From positions 15,596 through 79,595 of the forward strand of contig NZ_JAMQKA010000024.1 in the NCBI RefSeq assembly GCF_031569985.1: a stretch of 64,000 nt of DNA, given 5' to 3'. The stretch's first letter is position 1; the number at the start of each line of letters is the position of its first letter. The notes below the pieces were generated by a model. That model saw only the letters and a program-made list of their open reading frames with translations. It did not search any database and had not been told where the DNA came from. The position numbers and the translations under genes are program-made. Shown one piece after another: positions 1-9,142 of this stretch. Source of the stretch: JAMQKA01 sp031569985 (GTDB lineage Bacteria; Bacteroidota; Rhodothermia; Balneolales; Balneolaceae).

Positions 1-546
1 GAATTTCTTGGATTTGACGAGAATGGACTTGGACAATATGCCAATGATGAAGCGCTCAGTTTCGTGGGAGATCCGTTGCCCGACTTCGCACTTGGGCTGA
101 CAAATAATTTTACTTTCGGAAGGTTTGATGCCAGTATGTTCTGGACCGGCTCGTTTGGTTTCCAGGTCTACAACAATACAGCGAATGCCATCTTCCTGAA
201 AGGCAACTTGAGAAATGGCCGAAACGTGACTGAAGAAGTAGCCAGAGGTCCAGAATCCCCAAATAATTTCGGGGAGGCATCGACCCGGTTCCTTGAAGAT
301 GGCGATTTCCTGCGATTGGCCAACCTGTCCATTGGATATAATTTTGATGTATCCAACCTGGCCCCGGTACGAAGATTGCGGCTGTCGCTAACGGGACAGA
401 ACTTGTTGCTATTCACAGACTATTCTGGCTTTGATCCCGAAGTGAATACAGATAAGAATATAGATGGTATACCTTCGCTCGGAATTGACTATACGGCTTA
501 CCCGAGACCGAGAACAATATCGCTGAAGGTTAACCTGGATATTTAA
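1..546 (+). CDS. SusC/RagA-type TonB-dependent outer-membrane transporter, C-terminal fragment (5' end outside window)
   Basis: The reading frame is open from base 1 and ends at 546, so the gene starts upstream of the window; the GTG at 64 is only an internal codon. The visible 181 residues are the end of the beta-barrel. They include the G-D-P-L-P-D-F segment typical of late SusC strands, R-L-R-L-S-L-T-G-Q-N-L, F-D-P-E-V-N and a final strand ending in aromatic/hydrophobic residues (S-L-K-V-N-L-D-I). susD follows 29 bases after the stop, which supports a SusC identity. In the family this barrel imports oligosaccharides or other large ligands with TonB energy. The substrate cannot be told from this part. 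Confidence 0.9.
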   Translation, partial: EFLGFDENGLGQYANDEALSFVGDPLPDFALGLTNNFTFGRFDASMFWTGSFGFQVYNNTANAIFLKGNLRNGRNVTEEVARGPESPNNFGEASTRFLEDGDFLRLANLSIGYNFDVSNLAPVRRLRLSLTGQNLLLFTDYSGFDPEVNTDKNIDGIPSLGIDYTAYPRPRTISLKVNLDI

Positions 547-575
547 ACATTTTGAAAGAACGACAAGGGACTGCT

Positions 576-2132
576 ATGAAGAAACTAATTTATCTTTTAA
601 CAATAGGACTGATCCTTCTGGGATGTACCGATCTAACTGATGTGGATGAAGACGGGATTAGCAGGGATGTTGTGGAGGGAGGCGGGAGTGGCATTGATAA
701 TCCAGCCGCAGCTTTGACGGGTGCATATTCCCAACTTAATGAGCTAACCGGTGCAGGTGAAACTTTTGCCCTCATGGAGCATTCCTCAGACGAAATGATG
801 GGGCCGACCCGGGGCACTGACTGGAGCGACTTTGGCGTGTGGCGTCAGTTGCATGCGCATATTTGGGATCCGGCCCATTCCGAGGTACTGGAAGCCTGGA
901 ACGACCTGAATGCTGGGATCTTCAGGGCTACCCAGGTGGTGGATGCCCAGGGAGCCACGGCTCGACAAATATCCGAAGCCCGTTTTTTGCGAGCATTCTT
1001 TATGTTCTACGTCATGGACCTGTATGGCCAGGTTCCATTTCGACCCTCCGACGCCGGACCAGATGATATTCCGCAGGTGTTCAGCCGGACTGATGCTTTC
1101 GATTTTATTATCGAAGACCTGACCAATAGCCGCCCGAATCTGCCTACATTGACTTCAGGCGCTGATGCAGGAATAGCCTCACAGGAAGCTGCAGATTTTC
1201 TGCTGGCCAAGCTGTACCTCAACCGGGCGGTTTACACTTCCTCAACTGCTGAAAACCCGTCAGCTGGCCCATACACTTTTGAAGATGTAGATATGGATGA
1301 AGTGATAACGCGGGTGCAGAATATCATTGATAATCCCTATACGGATCTGACTTCGTTCTATCATAATTTCCACTGGGATAACTCCACGTTATCCAACGAG
1401 CTCATTTTTGTCATAGATAACCAGGCAGGAGCCCCAACCGCAGTGGTCGATCCCTTTGTCTGGACCCTGCACTATAACCAGACGCCCCGCGCATGCTGCA
1501 ATGGGTTTACGACCATTTCTGATTTTTACGGCCGGTTTACTGACGATTCGGACATCCGGAAAAGTGCTTATATCCCGGACATGTCTGCTACAACGGGCAT
1601 ATTGGGCGGCTTCTTAGTTGGCCAGCAATATGGAAGTTATAATGCACCGGATAGCCCGGAGAATCCGTTAACCGATCGCGGAGGTAATCCGCTGATCTTT
1701 ACCGAAGAAGTAGACCTGCTATACTCCAATGAACGCATGGGAATTCGTGTCATCAAATACCTGGTGAACCCGAATGACTACAACAACCCAGGCACGGACT
1801 TCATCTTCTTTCGCTATGCCGATGCATTACTGATGAAAGCGGAAGCTCATTTCCGCAAAGGTGAAACCGGGGAAGCACTGAATATCATAAATACCATCAG
1901 GGAGAATCGCGAGGCTACCCCGCTACAGAGCCTCAGCGAGGAAGCAATACTCAATGAACGGGGATTTGAGATGTATTGGGAAGGGTGGCGGCGTAACGAC
2001 CAGGTTCGTTTTGGCCAGTTTACTGAGGCCTGGGATCAAAAAGAAGCCTCCGACCCATATCGGGTGCTTTTCCCCATACCACAGCGGGCTCTCGACACCA
2101 ACCCGAACTTAATTCAAAATGCTGGCTACTAA
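576..2132 (+). CDS. SusD/RagB-family nutrient-binding outer-membrane lipoprotein
   Basis: Surface lipoprotein that caps the SusC barrel and captures the ligand. I place the start at ATG 576 (M-K-K-L-I-Y) because it is preceded by an AAGGGA ribosome-binding stretch and opens a lipoprotein signal ending in L-L-G-C; a TTG eight codons upstream is less likely. The mature part has the SusD helical (TPR-like) fold signatures: F-L-R-A-F-F early, F-F-R-Y-A-D-A-L-L-M-K-A-E-A late, and a C-terminal N-P-N-L-I-Q-N-A-G-Y, which is the usual SusD tail. Length (518 residues) is normal. It forms a pair with the susC fragment upstream; a terminator follows at 2166. Confidence 0.93.
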   Translation: MKKLIYLLTIGLILLGCTDLTDVDEDGISRDVVEGGGSGIDNPAAALTGAYSQLNELTGAGETFALMEHSSDEMMGPTRGTDWSDFGVWRQLHAHIWDPAHSEVLEAWNDLNAGIFRATQVVDAQGATARQISEARFLRAFFMFYVMDLYGQVPFRPSDAGPDDIPQVFSRTDAFDFIIEDLTNSRPNLPTLTSGADAGIASQEAADFLLAKLYLNRAVYTSSTAENPSAGPYTFEDVDMDEVITRVQNIIDNPYTDLTSFYHNFHWDNSTLSNELIFVIDNQAGAPTAVVDPFVWTLHYNQTPRACCNGFTTISDFYGRFTDDSDIRKSAYIPDMSATTGILGGFLVGQQYGSYNAPDSPENPLTDRGGNPLIFTEEVDLLYSNERMGIRVIKYLVNPNDYNNPGTDFIFFRYADALLMKAEAHFRKGETGEALNIINTIRENREATPLQSLSEEAILNERGFEMYWEGWRRNDQVRFGQFTEAWDQKEASDPYRVLFPIPQRALDTNPNLIQNAGY

Positions 2133-2165
2133 ATATATCAGGTTCAAGAGATAAAATGACTATTC

Positions 2166-2203
2166 AAAAAAGAGGCCTGTACTATTCCAAGGCCTCTTTT
2201 TTT
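2166..2203 (+). terminator. Intrinsic terminator between susD and the VCBS/ASPIC gene
   Basis: A 13-base perfect inverted repeat (2166-2178 and 2190-2202, core AGAGGCCT/AGGCCTCT) with an 11-base loop runs straight into a T tract. It ends the susCD transcript, or attenuates it before the VCBS gene that starts only 52 bases later. Confidence 0.85.
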
Positions 2204-2254
2204 GAAATAAAGCTGGGAATTGCTAACCGTTTGAAAATTCATTTAGAGAAAACG

Positions 2255-5200
2255 ATGAACAAACAAATAATCAGACCTGCGCGAAGCTCAGTTATATTGA
2301 TTGTAACCTTTACTCTGTTGTTGTATGCCTGTGAACCACCTGTTCCCAAACGATTTTCTCAACTTTCTCCTGATATAACGGGAATCACGTTTATCAACCG
2401 ATTAACGCCGACACCGGAGCTCAATATTTTTAACTATCTCTACTTTTATGACGGCGGGGGCGTGGCCGCAGGAGATCTTAACGGGGACGACCTGCCGGAA
2501 CTGTTTTTTACATCTAATCAGGAAGAGAACAAAATCTATCTCAACAAGGGTAATTTCGAATTTGAGGATGTCACTGACATTGCCATTGGCACTTCCGAGG
2601 ATGAGTGGACGACAGGCGTATCTTTTGTTGATATCAATAGTGACGGGAAGCTCGACATTTATGTCTGCAATGTGGGGGGATATCTGAATTTGAAAGGAAC
2701 AAACCGGCTCTATATCAACAAGGGAAATAATGAACAGGGGATACCGGTCTTCGAGGAGAAAGCCGGGGAATATAGCTTGGATTTGATGGGTTTTGGCACC
2801 CAGGCCGCCTTTTTTGATTACGACCTGGACGGGGACCTGGACATGTATATGATGAATCACTCTGTTCACTCCGCCGGCACTTTTGATTATTCCACTATCC
2901 GACAAAAGCCGCACCCATTAGCTGGTGACAAACTGATGCGAAATGACGGCGGCCGGTTTGTGGATGTAACCGAGCACTCCGGGATATATAGCTCCGCACT
3001 GGGTTACGGGCTTGGAATAGGGATCAGTGACCTGAACCAGGATGGGTACCCGGATGTGTACATCGGCAATGATTTCCATGAGGACGACTACCTGTATATC
3101 AACAATGGGGACGGGACTTTTACAGAATCGCTGGAGGAGATGATTCAACATACCAGTCGCTCCTCAATGGGCAACGATTTGGTTGATATCAACAATGACG
3201 GGCTGGTTGATATTTTTTCCCTGGATATGCTCCCAGAAGACTACGAGAAGCTGAAAGCAACGGCAGGTGAGGACACTTACCAGATCTACGAGAGCAAACG
3301 ACGTTACGGTTACAAACACCAGTTTTCCAGGAATACGCTACAGTTGAACCGGGGCAGAGGCAAGTTTAGTGAGATCGGTCTGATGGCAGGCGTTTATGCC
3401 ACCGACTGGAGCTGGGCCGCCCTGGGAGCCGATTTTGACCATGACGGGCATATGGACCTGTTTGTCTCCAATGGCATCAGGGGACGTTCGAACGACCTGG
3501 ATTACTACGAATACATCACACAAGATGCTATTCAAAATCGGCTCAAAGGGAAGCTCACCGAGCAAGATGTAACGTTAAGCAATCGGATGCCGGTCATCAA
3601 AATCCCGAATTACATATTTAAGAATGACGGGAGTTTAATTTTTGAGAATGTGTCTAATAGTTGGGGGCTGGACCAGGAAACGTTCTCCAACGGCGCCGCC
3701 TATGCGGATCTGGATCTTGATGGAGATCTGGATATTATTATCAATAATGTAGACCAAGAGGCGTCAATATTCAGGAACAATACAGTCGAAGCGTTTCCAA
3801 ATGCCAATTACCTCAAAATTAAGCTGGTAGGCCCCAAAGACAACCGTTTAGGAGTGGGAACAAAGATTGAGATTCCTCTTGGAGCGGATAGCATAATATT
3901 CAGGGAGTTGTATCCTGTGCGGGGATACCAGTCTTCTGTGGAATATACCCTGCATGTGGGACTGGATACTATGCAAGTGATACCCGAGCTCACGGTCAAA
4001 TGGCCAGACGGAAAATCGGAGACTCTGATGGGAGTAACTGCCAACCAAACCGTGACAATATATTACCACAATGCTTTAGCTCAAACGATAGAAACAATGC
4101 TGACGGCCTCCGTTGAAAGTCCTTTTACCGAGATTACCCGGCAGCTTGCTATTCCATACAAGCATGAAGAAAACAGCTTCGTGGAGTACACTCGTGAGCC
4201 GTTGATTCCCCATATGATTTCCAAGGAAGGTCCTGCGATTGCAGTGGGAGACGTAAACGGTGATGGGCTGGATGACTTTTATGCCGGTGGCGCCAAACGG
4301 CAAGCCGGAAAACTTTTTATTCAGCAACACAATGGGAGCTTTATTGAAAAAGAATCTTTTGCATTCCAGGAGGATTATATCCAGGAAGATGTAGATGCTA
4401 CCTTTGGAGATTTCGATAATGATAGCGACCTGGACCTGATCGTGGTTAGCGGGGGAAATGAGTATTACGGCCATTCTGATTATATGCTTCCGCGGCTGTA
4501 TTTAAACGACGGTAGCGGCCATTTTTTGAGGAGCCGTGAACGTTTGCCAGATCTCTACATAACTGGTTCGGTAGTAGCGAAGGGTGATGTCGATAACGAC
4601 GGTGATATCGATCTGTTTGTTGGAGCACGGGCTATCCCGTTGAACTATGGTAAACCGCCAACTAGCTACCTGCTTGTTAACGAGAATGGTTCCTTCAAAA
4701 TTGATACCACCGCTTATGGCAAATCTTTTACAAACCTCGGCATGGTAACCGATGCGGAGTGGGCCGATATGAACAAAGATGGCAAGATAGATCTTGTCGT
4801 AGCTTCTGAGTGGTCACCGCTGCGATTAGTATATAATTTACAGAAGAAAGGTGGAACCAGCGTTGTCGAACTTCCGAACTCTACCGGCTTGTGGAATGCT
4901 GTGACGCTGTCCGACCTGGATAATGACGGATTCCCGGATATAATAGCCGGAAACCTGGGGTTAAATTCAAAATTCAGGGCTTTTCCATCGGAACCTTTGC
5001 GCATGTATGTCAATGACTTTGACAGGAATGGAATCGCGGAACAGATTATCACCTATATAGATCACAAAGGTGAGGAGCGGCTTTTCGCAACAAAAGATGA
5101 ATTGGCGACACAGTTGAACTACATCAACGAGAGATTTGAAAGTTACAAATCCTTTGGCGAGACTTCTCTTCATGATGTGATCGATCGCAAACTGTTATCA

Positions 5201-5605
5201 TCTGCAGACAAGTATGAGGTTGATGAACTGAGGTCATCTCTTTTCTACAACAAAAAGGATCATTTTGCAAAAGAACCGATGCCGGTAACTTCACAATTTG
5301 CACCTATGCGTGATTTTTTCATTTATGACCTTGATAACGATCATTATTCTGATATAATAGGTGCAGGAAATTTCTATGAAGCTGCTATACAGCGGGGTCG
5401 TTATGATGCGAGTTTTGGCAATGTATTACTTAACAGGGGAGATAGGGGATTACAAGAGGTGTCCAATAGTAAGCTAAACTGGTTTCTTGAAGGAGAGATC
5501 AGAAAAATAAAAAAAATCAGGTTAGGGGATAAAGATATACTGGTAGTAGCTGCAAATAATGCGCCTTTACGTTTTTTTCTGATAGAACCTTTTGGTAGGC
5601 GCTGA
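2255..5605 (+). CDS. Large FG-GAP/VCBS-repeat lipoprotein with central ASPIC/UnbV domain (CRTAC1-like)
   Basis: Predicted exported lipoprotein of about 1,116 residues. I choose ATG 2255 (M-N-K-Q-I-I), because it begins a signal peptide with lipobox-like L-Y-A-C; upstream codons overlap the terminator. The protein contains many D-x-D-x-D-G-x-x-D calcium loops (for example D-L-N-G-D-D, D-Y-D-L-D-G-D-L-D, D-L-N-Q-D-G-Y-P-D), consistent with two FG-GAP beta-propellers. They are separated by an ASPIC/UnbV domain at about residues 516-600 (G-Y-Q-S-S-V-E-Y, H-V-G-L-D, V-K-W-P-D-G). The enzymatic role is unknown. Its position after susD, repeated in the next locus, suggests a surface binding protein working with SusC/D; that is inference. 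Confidence 0.85.
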   Translation: MNKQIIRPARSSVILIVTFTLLLYACEPPVPKRFSQLSPDITGITFINRLTPTPELNIFNYLYFYDGGGVAAGDLNGDDLPELFFTSNQEENKIYLNKGNFEFEDVTDIAIGTSEDEWTTGVSFVDINSDGKLDIYVCNVGGYLNLKGTNRLYINKGNNEQGIPVFEEKAGEYSLDLMGFGTQAAFFDYDLDGDLDMYMMNHSVHSAGTFDYSTIRQKPHPLAGDKLMRNDGGRFVDVTEHSGIYSSALGYGLGIGISDLNQDGYPDVYIGNDFHEDDYLYINNGDGTFTESLEEMIQHTSRSSMGNDLVDINNDGLVDIFSLDMLPEDYEKLKATAGEDTYQIYESKRRYGYKHQFSRNTLQLNRGRGKFSEIGLMAGVYATDWSWAALGADFDHDGHMDLFVSNGIRGRSNDLDYYEYITQDAIQNRLKGKLTEQDVTLSNRMPVIKIPNYIFKNDGSLIFENVSNSWGLDQETFSNGAAYADLDLDGDLDIIINNVDQEASIFRNNTVEAFPNANYLKIKLVGPKDNRLGVGTKIEIPLGADSIIFRELYPVRGYQSSVEYTLHVGLDTMQVIPELTVKWPDGKSETLMGVTANQTVTIYYHNALAQTIETMLTASVESPFTEITRQLAIPYKHEENSFVEYTREPLIPHMISKEGPAIAVGDVNGDGLDDFYAGGAKRQAGKLFIQQHNGSFIEKESFAFQEDYIQEDVDATFGDFDNDSDLDLIVVSGGNEYYGHSDYMLPRLYLNDGSGHFLRSRERLPDLYITGSVVAKGDVDNDGDIDLFVGARAIPLNYGKPPTSYLLVNENGSFKIDTTAYGKSFTNLGMVTDAEWADMNKDGKIDLVVASEWSPLRLVYNLQKKGGTSVVELPNSTGLWNAVTLSDLDNDGFPDIIAGNLGLNSKFRAFPSEPLRMYVNDFDRNGIAEQIITYIDHKGEERLFATKDELATQLNYINERFESYKSFGETSLHDVIDRKLLSSADKYEVDELRSSLFYNKKDHFAKEPMPVTSQFAPMRDFFIYDLDNDHYSDIIGAGNFYEAAIQRGRYDASFGNVLLNRGDRGLQEVSNSKLNWFLEGEIRKIKKIRLGDKDILVVAANNAPLRFFLIEPFGRR

Positions 5606-5970
5606 CATAAAACGGGTATTTTCTGTAAAAGCAGTATGTGAGGTGATAGTGTTAAAAGAGTCCTGGAATAATGGCTTGTAATGATGTGATTATTGTACTT
5701 CAGGTGTTTTGTAATATCTGAAGGTTTTACACCATTACTTTTGCATTTATGCTCAAAAAATATCACATATTCTCCCACTTGACTGGAAAATAGGCAGGAA
5801 AAATGTTGCTACTATATTGTATGATTCATGAAGTTGTAAAAGTCCCTATCTAACTTTTTGCATAAAAGAAAAAAAATTGCATCTTTAGGCAGTTACATTT
5901 TAATGCTTGTTATCTAATAGGTGTGGGTTTAACCTCTCGCAATCAAAATTACTAGGGAAATTGGTTGCAC

Positions 5971-5990
5971 TCAAGAGGCTTACCTCTTGA
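5971..5990 (+). repeat. Perfect 8-bp hairpin in susC leader
   Basis: TCAAGAGG-CTTA-CCTCTTGA is a perfect stem with a tetraloop. There is no T tract after it, so it is not a normal terminator. It may be an RNA leader structure or a protein-binding palindrome. Confidence 0.5.
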
Positions 5991-5995
5991 CAGTT

Positions 5996-6031
5996 CATTT
6001 AAGCTAATCTCCCAATTTAGAAGCTTAAATG
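5996..6031 (+). repeat. Perfect 10-bp inverted repeat in susC leader
   Basis: CATTTAAGCT at 5996-6005 is exactly complementary to AGCTTAAATG at 6022-6031, with a 16-base spacer. Its right arm abuts the LacI-like palindrome at 6030. Confidence 0.55.
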
Positions 6032-6043
6032 TAAACGCTTACA
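6030..6043. promoter_or_regulatory. LacI/GalR-family (cre-like) operator candidate
   Basis: TGTAAACGCTTACA has TGTAA/TTACA arms around a central CG, fitting the general LacI-family operator pattern (TGWAANCGNTNWCA-type). It lies 37 bases before the susC ATG at 6081, so a bound repressor would block transcription or early elongation. No LacI-family gene is in the window, so the regulator must be elsewhere. Confidence 0.55.
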
Positions 6044-6080
6044 CCTTGGTTAATCTAAACTAAACACGAAGGTAAAAATT

Positions 6081-9000
6081 ATGACAGGGAAAGGGTTACG
6101 ACTTCATAATTGTATATCTGCGTTTATCCAAGAGCGTCGGTATACATTAAGAAAGAGATTGCTAAATGCAGGGCTAGCTGCATTGGTAATTTTTGCATTT
6201 TCAGCTGGCCAAGCGCTTGCACAAGTGCAAGTATCTGGTACAGTAACTGACGCCGGGGACGGCCAGCCATTGACTGGGGTTAACATTGTAGTAAAAGGAA
6301 CTACAATTGGTACTTCCACAGATATTGATGGCAACTATGAATTAAATGTTCCTTCTGCGCAGGATACACTGGTGGCCTCTTTTATAGGCTACATTTCACA
6401 GCAAATTCCGGTTAATGGCAGAAATACCATTAATATTGACCTGCAATCCGATGTCCAGCAGTTCGAGGATGTCGTTGTAGTGGGGTACGGAACACAAGAG
6501 AAACAGCAGATTACAGGTTCAGTCTCCAGTGTCAAATCTGAGGATTTTGTAACCGGTAATGTAAATTCCGCCGGAGAATTGATTCAGGGTAAAGTGCCGG
6601 GGTTGACTATCGCGTCGAGTGGGGGAGACCCGAACTCGAGTCCAACCATCAGGTTGAGAGGTATCTCCAGTTTTGCATCCGCTCAGGAACCATTGGTTGT
6701 TGTTGACGGAATTATTGGAGCGAGTCTTGATAACCTGGATCCCAATGATATTGCATCCATTGACGTGTTGAAGGATGCTTCCGCTTCTGCAATTTACGGA
6801 ACCAGGGGAGCTGCGGGTGTAATTGTGGTTACTACCAAATCAGGTGGCGGATCGGGCCCGGGGGCAACCCAGACCCAGGTTAACTATAACGGTTCGGTTT
6901 CTATGGTTGGAGTTGCAAACCGGTTGGACGTGTTGAGTGGCCAGCAGTTTCGGGCACTCTCTGAAGAAACCGGGACAGCCATTAACGACCTGGGAGCCAA
7001 TACCGATTGGTTTGAGGAAATTACCCAGACCGGCTATAATCACATCCACAACCTGGCGCTTTCAGGTGGAGATGCAAACACCAATTACCGCATTTCGGGT
7101 AACTTCCGGGATAATACCGGTATTCAGCGTCAAACCGGTTTTAACCAGATCAACGGACGTATTAATCTGAACCAGCGGGCGTTGGATGATAAATTAAGCC
7201 TCACGCTTAACCTTGCATCGACAAACAGGGAAGAGCAGCGCGGATTTGATTCAGCTTTCAGGTATGCTGCAACGTTTAACCCGACTGCTCCTGTAATGTC
7301 AGATGGTTTCGAAAATACAGGTGGATTTACCGAAATCGCCTCCTTTGATGTCTTTAACCCGGTGGCAATTATCGAAACTGCCGAACACGATGCAACCGAA
7401 AAACGGTTTAACGGGGCACTCAGAGCCGATTATGAATTTGAAGACCTGGTACCTGGTTTATCAGCTTCTGCGTTCTACTCGCTGGAAACCGAAACGGAAG
7501 AAGTGAATCTCTTCTATGCTCAGACCAACAAGTTTACCGGTGGAGCAACCAAGTCGAGTCTTGGTCCCGGTCTCGCACAACGATTCATAAACAGTGATGA
7601 GAGCGAGTTGTTCGAGGCTACTGTTAGCTACAATACCGACATCAGCGATCTGCGCCTGGAAACAATTGCCGGTTATTCCTACAATGACTTTTTAGAAACC
7701 GGAACCAGTGCTCAAGGCGGCGACTTTATCAGTGATGCTGTTGGATTTAACAATCTTGGGTTTGCGCAGGATTTCAGCCAGGGTGAAGGAACGGTAGGAA
7801 GCTACAAGAATACACATAAAATTATCGGATTTTTTGGAAGGGCAAATCTCAACTGGGATGACACGTACTTCCTTAATGCCAGTGTTCGTCGAGAAGGTTC
7901 TTCCCGATTCGGAGAGAATGAAAAGTTCGGTACGTTCTGGTCAACTGGTGGTGGTGTAGAACTCACCAATATTTTCGAGATCGATTTCATGAGCCAGTTG
8001 AAAGCTCGCGCCAGTTATGGTGTTACCGGAAATGATGCACCATTCAGCGGCATCTCCAAGCTTCGTTTTGCCCCGGGAGGTAACTTCTTCGTTGGCGGAA
8101 ATTTTGTACAGAGTTTCGGGCCGGTCAGTAACCCGAATCCAGATCTGAAGTGGGAGGAAAACCATGAATATACTGTGGGACTTGACTTCTCAATGTTCAA
8201 TTCTCGTTTGAATGGTACCGTTGAGTACTATGAAAAAACGACCAAGGACCTTCTCTTTGAGGTTCAAGTTCCCGTTCCGCCAAACCTTTATCCCACGCGA
8301 TGGGAAAATGTCGGAGAGCTTGAAAACAATGGATTTGATGCAAGCCTGGATTATGCTTTCATCCAGAGTAATGAAATGAACTGGAATTCAGGGTTCACAT
8401 TCTCCACATTCAACACCGTGCTGAGCAGGTTCGTCTCTGGTGATGAGATCTTTATCGCCAACGCAGGGTCACCCGGCCAGAACAGTACGCCGCTGATTCG
8501 TGTGAAAGAAGGGGAACCCCTCGGTCAGATCTGGGGCCCTGAATTTGCCGGAATTGGTGATGACGGAGAATGGAGATTCTTTGATGCCGATGGCAACCGG
8601 GTGAAAATTGATGAGATTACCCGTGACGATGAAAAAGTGATCGGCAACGGTCTGCCGGACTTCAGTATTGGCTGGACCAACAACTTTAATTACAAAAACT
8701 GGGATGTCAGCACGTTCATTCGAGGAGTTTTTGGGCACGATCAAGTTAACACTTTCAGCCTGTTCTACGAAGTCCCCTCCTCCATTTCTACGTGGAACGT
8801 GCTCGAGTCAGCCCAGCAGATCTCTAACCTGACGTCACCTCCCACATTTTCAAGTTTCAATGTTGAGGATGCGTCATTTGTACGATTCCAGAATGCCAGT
8901 ATCGGGTATACGGTACCGCTTCCTGAAAATAGCCAGATTAGCAGGTTGAGACTTTCGGTCTCAGGAAACAACCTGCTCACGCTGACGGGATATGACGGTA

Positions 9001-9131
9001 TTGATCCGGAAGTTAGCTTTGAGGATGATGTCGATCCGAATAACCCGAATCCTCTGGCGCCGGGCATTGAACGCCGAAACAACTGGTTTACGGCACGTTC
9101 ATTTACGTTCGGTGTAAATCTCGAATTCTAG
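6081..9131 (+). CDS. SusC/RagA-type TonB-dependent outer-membrane transporter
   Basis: Full-length 1,016-residue SusC. A long N-terminus leads into a signal peptide ending about residue 48 (A-L-A-Q). It is followed by a carboxypeptidase-regulatory-like domain (about 49-125, G-T-V-T-D ... G-V-N-I-V-V-K-G-T), the SusC plug entry V-V-V-V-G-Y-G-T-Q at about 131-139, the plug itself (V-L-K-D-A-S-A-S-A-I-Y-G) and the 22-strand barrel ending in F-T-F-G-V-N-L-E-F. There is no STN domain, so signalling through an anti-sigma factor is not expected; control more likely acts through the LacI-like site upstream. susD follows after 11 bases. The ATG at 6081 is preceded by GAAGGTAAAAATT, a reasonable ribosome-binding site. 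Confidence 0.95.
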   Translation: MTGKGLRLHNCISAFIQERRYTLRKRLLNAGLAALVIFAFSAGQALAQVQVSGTVTDAGDGQPLTGVNIVVKGTTIGTSTDIDGNYELNVPSAQDTLVASFIGYISQQIPVNGRNTINIDLQSDVQQFEDVVVVGYGTQEKQQITGSVSSVKSEDFVTGNVNSAGELIQGKVPGLTIASSGGDPNSSPTIRLRGISSFASAQEPLVVVDGIIGASLDNLDPNDIASIDVLKDASASAIYGTRGAAGVIVVTTKSGGGSGPGATQTQVNYNGSVSMVGVANRLDVLSGQQFRALSEETGTAINDLGANTDWFEEITQTGYNHIHNLALSGGDANTNYRISGNFRDNTGIQRQTGFNQINGRINLNQRALDDKLSLTLNLASTNREEQRGFDSAFRYAATFNPTAPVMSDGFENTGGFTEIASFDVFNPVAIIETAEHDATEKRFNGALRADYEFEDLVPGLSASAFYSLETETEEVNLFYAQTNKFTGGATKSSLGPGLAQRFINSDESELFEATVSYNTDISDLRLETIAGYSYNDFLETGTSAQGGDFISDAVGFNNLGFAQDFSQGEGTVGSYKNTHKIIGFFGRANLNWDDTYFLNASVRREGSSRFGENEKFGTFWSTGGGVELTNIFEIDFMSQLKARASYGVTGNDAPFSGISKLRFAPGGNFFVGGNFVQSFGPVSNPNPDLKWEENHEYTVGLDFSMFNSRLNGTVEYYEKTTKDLLFEVQVPVPPNLYPTRWENVGELENNGFDASLDYAFIQSNEMNWNSGFTFSTFNTVLSRFVSGDEIFIANAGSPGQNSTPLIRVKEGEPLGQIWGPEFAGIGDDGEWRFFDADGNRVKIDEITRDDEKVIGNGLPDFSIGWTNNFNYKNWDVSTFIRGVFGHDQVNTFSLFYEVPSSISTWNVLESAQQISNLTSPPTFSSFNVEDASFVRFQNASIGYTVPLPENSQISRLRLSVSGNNLLTLTGYDGIDPEVSFEDDVDPNNPNPLAPGIERRNNWFTARSFTFGVNLEF

Positions 9132-9142
9132 GAAATTGTATA

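Larger units (their letters stand above)
5606..6080 (+). promoter_or_regulatory. Intergenic control region upstream of the second susC
   Basis: 475 bases without a credible gene. The first half is AT-rich and holds nothing definite, apart from one TACTTTTG at 5736-5743 that matches the Bacteroidota -7 consensus TAnnTTTG but lacks a well-spaced -33 TTTG. The last 110 bases hold three stacked symmetric elements (5971-5990, 5996-6031, 6030-6043) just ahead of the susC start, listed separately. Confidence 0.5.
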
